From Paraferrimonas sedimenticola (GTDB lineage Bacteria > Pseudomonadota > Gammaproteobacteria > Enterobacterales > Shewanellaceae), in the NCBI RefSeq assembly GCF_002282855.1, contig NZ_NRIR01000002.1:275196-339195 (forward strand): a DNA stretch of 64,000 nucleotides, read 5' to 3'. The position numbers and the translations under genes are program-made. This document shows positions 59,564 to 64,000 of the stretch, one piece after another. How positions within the stretch are numbered: the stretch's first letter is position 1; each line of letters opens with the position of its first letter. The notes under the pieces are model-generated. The model saw only the letters and a list, made by a program, of their open reading frames with translations. It was not told where the DNA came from and did not search any database.

Positions 59564-60475
59564 ATGGACAGCAATCCTTTTGACTCGTTATTGCCACCGG
59601 CAATGACCAAAAAAGCAGAAGATGTCGGGGTAGGAAAAGCCACCAAGAAACCGCTACAGGCGTTTTTCTTAGCCATGTCGGCGGGTGTCTTTATTTCAAT
59701 CGCGTTTGTTTTTTATATCACGGTCACCACAGGCGCGGGCGATGCGCCGTGGGGAATGACCAAGTTTGTCGGTGGTCTGGCGTTTAGCCTAGGCCTTATT
59801 CTTGTCGTAATCTGTGGCGGTGAGCTATTTACCTCTACGGTGCTGACAGTGGTCGCGAGAGCGAGTAATCGCCTCACCAATGGTCAGTTAGCCAAGAACT
59901 GGACCACAGTATACCTAGGCAACTTTGTTGGTGCGCTGTTCTTCGTGGTTGTCATCTTCTTCGCTGGCCTGTACATGGGCAACGGCGGTGAATGGGGCAT
60001 TAATGCCATGAAAGTCGCCCAGCACAAGATTCATCACAGCTTCATGCAAGCAGTGATTCTAGGCACCTTGTGTAACCTTTTGGTTTGTCTTGCGGTGTGG
60101 ATGACTTTCTCTTGCCGTAGCAATACTGACAAGGTGTTGGTGATGATCCTTCCGGTCAGCATGTTTGTTGCATCAGGCTTTGAGCACAGTATCGCCAACA
60201 TGTTTATGATCCCAACCGGCATCATGATTTATAACTTTGCGCCGCCAGAGTTCTGGACCATGACAGGTTACGAGGCAAGCCAATTTGCCGACCTTACCAT
60301 GAGCAACTTTATTTTTGCCAACCTAATTCCCGTGACCATTGGTAACGTTATTGGCGGTGGTCTAATGGTTGGTTTCGCTTATTGGATGATCTATCGCAAA
60401 CCTGAAATTGCTCTACAAAAATTGGCTCAGAGCAATGAAGAGCCTGTGAATGTAACCAAGCAAAGCGCAAGGTAA
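59564..60475 (+). CDS. focA: Formate channel FocA
   Basis: 303 residues from ATG 59564, six bases after AAGGAGG; the GTG at 59558 overlaps that site. Very close in style to E. coli FocA: FDSLLPPAM, KPLQAFFLAMSAGVFISIAFVFYI (split key: KPL and FISIAFVFYI), ELFTSTVL, the pore and gating region FEHSIANMFMIPTGI with its conserved His, and NLIPVTIGNVIGGG. It forms a pentameric formate pore. No pflB lies nearby; it is placed among selenium genes, suggesting a link to formate oxidation by a selenocysteine formate dehydrogenase. Confidence 0.94.
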   Translation: MDSNPFDSLLPPAMTKKAEDVGVGKATKKPLQAFFLAMSAGVFISIAFVFYITVTTGAGDAPWGMTKFVGGLAFSLGLILVVICGGELFTSTVLTVVARASNRLTNGQLAKNWTTVYLGNFVGALFFVVVIFFAGLYMGNGGEWGINAMKVAQHKIHHSFMQAVILGTLCNLLVCLAVWMTFSCRSNTDKVLVMILPVSMFVASGFEHSIANMFMIPTGIMIYNFAPPEFWTMTGYEASQFADLTMSNFIFANLIPVTIGNVIGGGLMVGFAYWMIYRKPEIALQKLAQSNEEPVNVTKQSAR

Positions 60476-60488
60476 TAATTCTACTAAT

Positions 60489-60519
60489 AGGTTGCTCGAA
60501 ATGTTTTCGAGCAACCTTT
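60489..60519 (+). terminator. Terminator after focA
   Basis: AGGTTGCTCGAAA pairs perfectly with TTTCGAGCAACCT (13 bp, 3-nt loop), followed by a short TT. Confidence 0.82.
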
Positions 60520-60593
60520 GTGAATATTTTAATAACCTTTTAAATACTTTTTATTAAATTTATTTTTTATTAAATTTTAATCAGGAAATATCC

Positions 60594-60758
60594 GTGAAAA
60601 AATTAATTGGCTTAATGGTAGCTGGGCTGCCTAATATCGCGTTTGCCCATGAAGGACATGGTGGTTTGGGACTATTTCACCATGCCTATGACATTCTTCC
60701 TTTATTAGTTGGCGTAGTTATTATCGCCGGTGTTTGGTACTGGAAAAGAGATAGTTAA
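60594..60758 (+). CDS. Small His-rich membrane protein (54 aa), unassigned
   Basis: A GTG start with AGGA seven bases upstream gives 54 residues, too short for most gene calls. A signal-like segment MKKLIGLMVAGLPNIAFA (1-18) is followed by HEGHGG (19-24), FHH (28-30), then a membrane helix (about 34-50) and a basic end WYWKRDS. The predicted layout is a periplasmic His-rich loop and one membrane anchor. Protein-like composition, a ribosome site and a position directly before selD argue that it is real. I do not recognise the family; metal or selenium-linked roles are speculation. Confidence 0.7.
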   Translation: MKKLIGLMVAGLPNIAFAHEGHGGLGLFHHAYDILPLLVGVVIIAGVWYWKRDS

Positions 60759-60835
60759 CGCTTTCTCTTTTAAATATTTCAGTTTGAAATAAGGCGCGAC
60801 CAGTGTCCCATGTCACTGGCTATGATGGAGTTGTT

Positions 60836-61876
60836 ATGACACTCGAGACAATCCGACTCACCGAATTTAGTCACGGCGCGGGCTGTGGCTGCAAGATCTC
60901 TCCCAAGGTTCTGACCAAAATACTGTCCTCGTCAGTTGCCGAATTTATCGACCCTAAGCTTTTAGTGGGCAATAGCAGCCGAGATGATGCCGCTGTTTAT
61001 CAGTTGGATGACCACACAGGCATTGTTAGCACCACTGACTTTTTTATGCCGATAGTCGACGACCCATACACTTTTGGTCAAATCGCTGCCACTAATGCCA
61101 TTAGTGATATTTACGCCATGGGCGCAAGCCCTTGTATGGCGCTGGCAATTCTGGGTTGGCCGGTATCTCGCCTTGCACCGGAAGTCGCGCAACAGGTCAT
61201 TGAGGGCGGACGCCAAAAATGCGCTGAAGCTGGGATTATGCTGGCCGGTGGGCACAGCATTGATTCTGCTGAGCCGATATTTGGCTTAGCGGTGACCGGG
61301 CGAATTGCTCTAGAAAACTTGAAGCCTAACAACAGCGCTCAGGCCGGTGACCGACTTTACCTGACCAAGCCCTTGGGTGTTGGCATTCTATCAACCGCGC
61401 AAAAGAAAAAGCTGGCAACCACAGAGGACATTCAGCAAGCCATTAATGCCATGACCGAGCTCAACACCATAGGTGTGGAAATCGCGGAGGTTGCCGGGGT
61501 CAATGCGCTGACCGACGTAACAGGGTTTGGCTTAGCAGGTCATCTGATCGAAATGTGCCAAGGCGCAGGTCTCACGGCTCAGCTGGATTTCGACGCCATT
61601 GTACTAATGGACAACCTGGATAAATATCTCGAGCAAAACTGTGTTCCGGGGGGCACGCTGCGCAACTTTGACAGCTACGGCGAGTTGATTGCTCCGCTTA
61701 GCGACCGTCAAAAGCACATTCTTTGCGATCCTCAAACCAGCGGGGGATTGCTTGTCAGTGTGTCGGCCCAGCACGAGCCAGAATTACGCCAGCTGTTAGC
61801 CAAGCGCGGAATCACTCCTGTGTGTATTGGAGAACTCACCGCAGCGACCAAGTCACACGCAATTGAGTTGCGCTAG
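60836..61876 (+). CDS. selD: Selenophosphate synthetase SelD
   Basis: 346 residues from ATG 60836 (GGAG five bases upstream); a GTG at 60803 is rejected. The catalytic loop reads [12 protein letters not shown] with Cys17 and Lys20, so this is the cysteine form, not a selenoprotein (codon 17 is TGT). Other motifs: [24 protein letters not shown] and ITGFG-type [11 protein letters not shown]. It makes selenophosphate from selenide and ATP for SelA. The upstream DUF3343 and PLP enzyme genes probably supply its selenium. Confidence 0.97.
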   Translation: MTLETIRLTEFSHGAGCGCKISPKVLTKILSSSVAEFIDPKLLVGNSSRDDAAVYQLDDHTGIVSTTDFFMPIVDDPYTFGQIAATNAISDIYAMGASPCMALAILGWPVSRLAPEVAQQVIEGGRQKCAEAGIMLAGGHSIDSAEPIFGLAVTGRIALENLKPNNSAQAGDRLYLTKPLGVGILSTAQKKKLATTEDIQQAINAMTELNTIGVEIAEVAGVNALTDVTGFGLAGHLIEMCQGAGLTAQLDFDAIVLMDNLDKYLEQNCVPGGTLRNFDSYGELIAPLSDRQKHILCDPQTSGGLLVSVSAQHEPELRQLLAKRGITPVCIGELTAATKSHAIELR

Positions 61877-61998
61877 CGCACTGCCAAGCCGTGCTTGCTA
61901 GTGAATATTAGCGATTGAATTTGTTGAGTAATTTGAACTTGGTCATAAGCTACTAGCAGGTTTGCGACCAGGGTCAAAGAAGTGATTGGAAAGCTGGA

Positions 61999-62004
61999 TA
62001 TACT
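61999..62004 (+). promoter_or_regulatory. Possible -10 element upstream of selC
   Basis: TATACT lies 15 bases before the tRNA 5' end. No convincing -35 is seen at 16-18 bp, so the tRNA may instead be co-transcribed with selD. Confidence 0.3.
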
Positions 62005-62018
62005 GAGTATCAGAGTGC

Positions 62019-62110
62019 GGAAGTAGATGAGGTCTGGTGGCCTTCTCGGTCTTCAAAACCGATGTGAGCCTAATAGGCTTTGGCAGGTTCGATTCCTGCC
62101 TCTTCCGCCA
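62019..62110 (+). tRNA. selC: tRNA-Sec (anticodon TCA)
   Basis: 92 nt including an encoded CCA. The anticodon loop CTTCAAA holds TCA at 62053-62055, with a 5-bp stem TCGGT/ACCGA. A 6-bp D stem with a 4-nt loop (GAGGTC-TGGT-GGCCTT), a long variable arm (GAGCCT-AAT-AGGCTT) and the T arm GCAGG-TTCGATT-CCTGC are characteristic of bacterial tRNA-Sec. The acceptor is unusual: G1-G5 pair with CTTCC, but the next positions (T6, A7, G8 against CT) fit only with a bulged T6 or with two mismatches. It lies between selD and selA. Confidence 0.95.
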
Positions 62111-62242
62111 AATTCCCAGCGTGTCAGTGCCCATCGAAACATGCTTGATGGTTTCGCACTCACCATTGCAGAATCACTGCTCAACAAAATCACCGCTCAA
62201 AACATTTAACCCATTTTTAAGTCTTTAGACGGTGTTTGAGAT

Positions 62243-63709
62243 ATGCCAGCTTTTTGCTCCAATTGTTCGCCTCTGACCGACAAGCGCGAACTGCCCCACG
62301 CCCAGAGTTTCGCGGCTACGCCCGAGCGGCCGAAGAGTAAAGTCACTCGCCAGGGCAACTCGCAGGCGCGACTGCCGCAAATTGATAAGTTTCTCAGTCA
62401 AGATTTTATTCAGCCCTATGTGGCCAAGCTCAGCCGCCCTGTGGTGACTAACGCGGTGCGAGCGGTGTTTGCTGAGCTGCGCGCTGGCAAAGGCGCTATC
62501 TCGCTTGAGCCCGCAAAGGTCAATGATGCGGTGTGCGCTCGTTTAGATAAACTCATGCGAGTACGTCAGCAACGAGTGATCAACGCTACCGGGACTATCA
62601 TTCACACGAATTTAGGCCGTTCGCCGATCCATCCAGACCTGTGGGAGGCGGCTAAGCAGACCAACACCCATTACTGCAATTTAGAACTAGCCTTAGCTGA
62701 GGGCAAACGAGGCCAACGCAAAGGCTTGTTGCCAACGCTGCTGCAAAGCCTTACCGGCGGCGAAGATGCGCTGGTGGTCAACAACAACGCTTGTTCTGTG
62801 TATCTGCTGTTGCTGGCGCTGGCACAGGGTAAGGAAGTGATTGTGTCTCGAGGCGAGCAGATTCAGATTGGTGGTGGGTTTAGGATCCCCGACATCTTAG
62901 CCATGTCCGGCGCCAAGTTGGTGGAGGTTGGCACCACCAATATCACCACCTGTGACGATTATCTCGATGCGATTACCGACAACACAGCCATGGTGTTAAT
63001 GGTGCATCAATCCAACTTTGCTATTCGCGGCTTTACCCAGTCGGTAGATATTAAGGCACTAAGAGAGCGACTGCCCGAGGGGGTTGTACTCGCGGTCGAC
63101 CAAGGCTCAGGCGTCAGCGATGAAGACTTTTGTCCGCAAGAAAAGAGCATAGTGCGTTATCTCAAGCAAGGTGCGGATCTGGTGTGCTTCTCAGGCGATA
63201 AAATTCTCGGCGGGCCGCAGGCGGGCATAGTGTGTGGTAGAGGCGACTTGATTCGCAAGTTAGAGACCAACCCCATGATGCGCGCTTTTCGTCCTGGTCG
63301 CATTATTCTGTCACTACTCGAAGAGCTGTTGATAGCCAAACTCAACCGTCAAGTATCAGGCCAAGGCGTCTCCCAGCGCATGCTTGCGCAACTGTCCGGT
63401 GCCCAGCGTCGAGCCGAGTCGTTGCAGCGCGAATTTCCACATCAGCTCGAAGCGATAGCCATGGACGCAGTAGTCGGCGGCGGCACTCTGCCTGATACCG
63501 ACTACCCAGGCTTTGGTGTGGTGGTTAAGGGCAATCCTAAAGTCCTAAGCCGAACCCTACGCAACTGCCCAATCTCTGTGATTGGCGTGGTCAGCAAGGA
63601 GCGCTTTATGCTCAACCTGTCCAGCGTCAGTGATGACGATTTTGAGTTGCTGCGTGCTCAGCTGGCACCAATTCTAGATGGCGAACAACCGACTCAGGAC
63701 AGTCAATAA
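62243..63709 (+). CDS. selA: L-seryl-tRNA(Sec) selenium transferase SelA
   Basis: 488 residues, longer than the roughly 463 of E. coli SelA. The PLP lysine is K320 in SGDKILGGPQAG. INATGTIIHTNLGRSP and VDQGSGVSD match the family. The start has an N-terminal extension holding CSNC (Cys5, Cys8), followed by a basic linker before the usual LPQIDKFLSQ segment. It converts Ser-tRNA(Sec) to Sec-tRNA(Sec) with selenophosphate. It lies 12 bases before selB, so the two are likely one operon. Confidence 0.95.
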   Translation: MPAFCSNCSPLTDKRELPHAQSFAATPERPKSKVTRQGNSQARLPQIDKFLSQDFIQPYVAKLSRPVVTNAVRAVFAELRAGKGAISLEPAKVNDAVCARLDKLMRVRQQRVINATGTIIHTNLGRSPIHPDLWEAAKQTNTHYCNLELALAEGKRGQRKGLLPTLLQSLTGGEDALVVNNNACSVYLLLLALAQGKEVIVSRGEQIQIGGGFRIPDILAMSGAKLVEVGTTNITTCDDYLDAITDNTAMVLMVHQSNFAIRGFTQSVDIKALRERLPEGVVLAVDQGSGVSDEDFCPQEKSIVRYLKQGADLVCFSGDKILGGPQAGIVCGRGDLIRKLETNPMMRAFRPGRIILSLLEELLIAKLNRQVSGQGVSQRMLAQLSGAQRRAESLQREFPHQLEAIAMDAVVGGGTLPDTDYPGFGVVVKGNPKVLSRTLRNCPISVIGVVSKERFMLNLSSVSDDDFELLRAQLAPILDGEQPTQDSQ

Positions 63710-63721
63710 AGGCGCTACAAA

Positions 63722-64000
63722 ATGACTCAAGCTTCGATAACAGATTCCCAAAGCACAGCCTCAAGCGCGTCAGTGGTGGCGCTTGCTGGGCATGTTGATC
63801 ACGGCAAAACGGCCTTGGTCTACGCCATGACAAGCATTATGACCGCGCGCCGCCACGAGCAAGCGTGCGGTATGACGCAAAATCTCGGTTTTGCCCATTT
63901 TCAAAGCGACCAGGGTAAAAGGATAGGGGTGATTGATGTGCCCGGGCACGAGCGCTATATCCGCAACATGGTCGCTGGCTTGTGGAGTATCGACTTGGTG
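63722..64000 (+). CDS. selB: Selenocysteine-specific elongation factor SelB (3' truncated by window edge)
   Basis: The first 93 codons are seen. A Ser/Thr-rich leader of about 18 residues precedes the GTPase domain: G1 AGHVDHGKTALV and G3 DVPGHERYI. The switch I region reads HEQACGMTQNLGFA, while classical SelB has an RGMTIDLG-type sequence, so this is a divergent member. The G2 Thr is retained. SelB delivers Sec-tRNA(Sec) to UGA codons with a SECIS. Position behind selA supports the call. Confidence 0.9.
   Translation, partial: MTQASITDSQSTASSASVVALAGHVDHGKTALVYAMTSIMTARRHEQACGMTQNLGFAHFQSDQGKRIGVIDVPGHERYIRNMVAGLWSIDLV

Noticed and set aside
58869..59603. Long reverse-strand ORF (244 codons) opposite the PLP enzyme, DUF3343 gene and focA leader
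   Set aside because: It is antisense to recognised genes, has no domain-like pattern and no ribosome site; it is a composition shadow.
60836..60895. Possibility that SelD is itself a selenoprotein
   Set aside because: Codon 17 is TGT and codon 19 is TGC, so no in-frame TGA exists in the catalytic loop.
53067..64000. Search for TGA read-through selenoprotein genes within the island
   Set aside because: The stop codons I checked, such as after the DUF3343 protein and the small His-rich protein, are TAG or TAA, and no plausible extension follows.

Overview
The window is a chromosomal segment of a gammaproteobacterium. Its gene order points to the Shewanella/Ferrimonas side of the Alteromonadales: the end of an MSHA pilus operon runs into mreBCD-maf-rng-yhdP-nit-tldD, and ispB/rplU-rpmA-obgE, lptD-surA-pdxA-rsmA-apaG-apaH and amgK-murU-djlA are all present. 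Coding density is high, and almost every gene can be assigned to a known family. The genus is inferred from synteny and protein style, not from a database search.

Layout. 1-3780: 3' end of the MSHA pilus operon (mshO partial, mshP, mshQ). 3957-14683: cell shape and envelope cluster (mreBCD, maf, rng, yhdP, a nitrilase-family amidase, tldD). 14727-16990: arfB, then glnK-amtB behind NtrC sites. 17059-20875: iron(III) ABC transporter with a Fur-like operator. 20950-25416: ggt, a DyP peroxidase, argR (reverse) and mdh. 25523-27880: a CRP-type site, apbE and an unrecognised diheme lipoprotein. 27932-29383: an IS4-family insertion sequence. 29404-33143: ispB (reverse), rplU-rpmA-obgE and folA. 33160-35190: a chemoreceptor. 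35224-41951: the lptD-to-apaH operon on the reverse strand. 42113-45213: amgK-murU-djlA and a small outer-membrane barrel. 45223-51738: purT, a DUF4136 lipoprotein, rapA and a PIN-PhoH protein. 51963-52702: a periplasmic TlpA-like thioredoxin.

53067-64000 is the most distinctive part, a compact selenium island. It holds a PhnDCE-type ABC transporter of the kind linked to selenate, a YedE-family selenium transporter, a cysteine-desulfurase-like PLP enzyme with a DUF3343 (Se/S carrier-like) partner, the formate channel FocA, an unannotated 54-residue His-rich membrane protein, SelD, the selenocysteine tRNA (selC), SelA and the start of a divergent SelB. Together they could cover uptake, delivery, activation and co-translational insertion of selenium. 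FocA suggests that a selenocysteine formate dehydrogenase is one client. No selenoprotein gene is visible in the window.

Regulation can be read at several points: NtrC boxes before glnK, a Fur-like dyad before the iron transporter, a CRP-like site before apbE, and a near-consensus sigma-70 promoter before rplU. Many gene ends carry clear intrinsic terminators. The IS element carries a hairpin just before its transposase start codon and a terminator over its stop codon.
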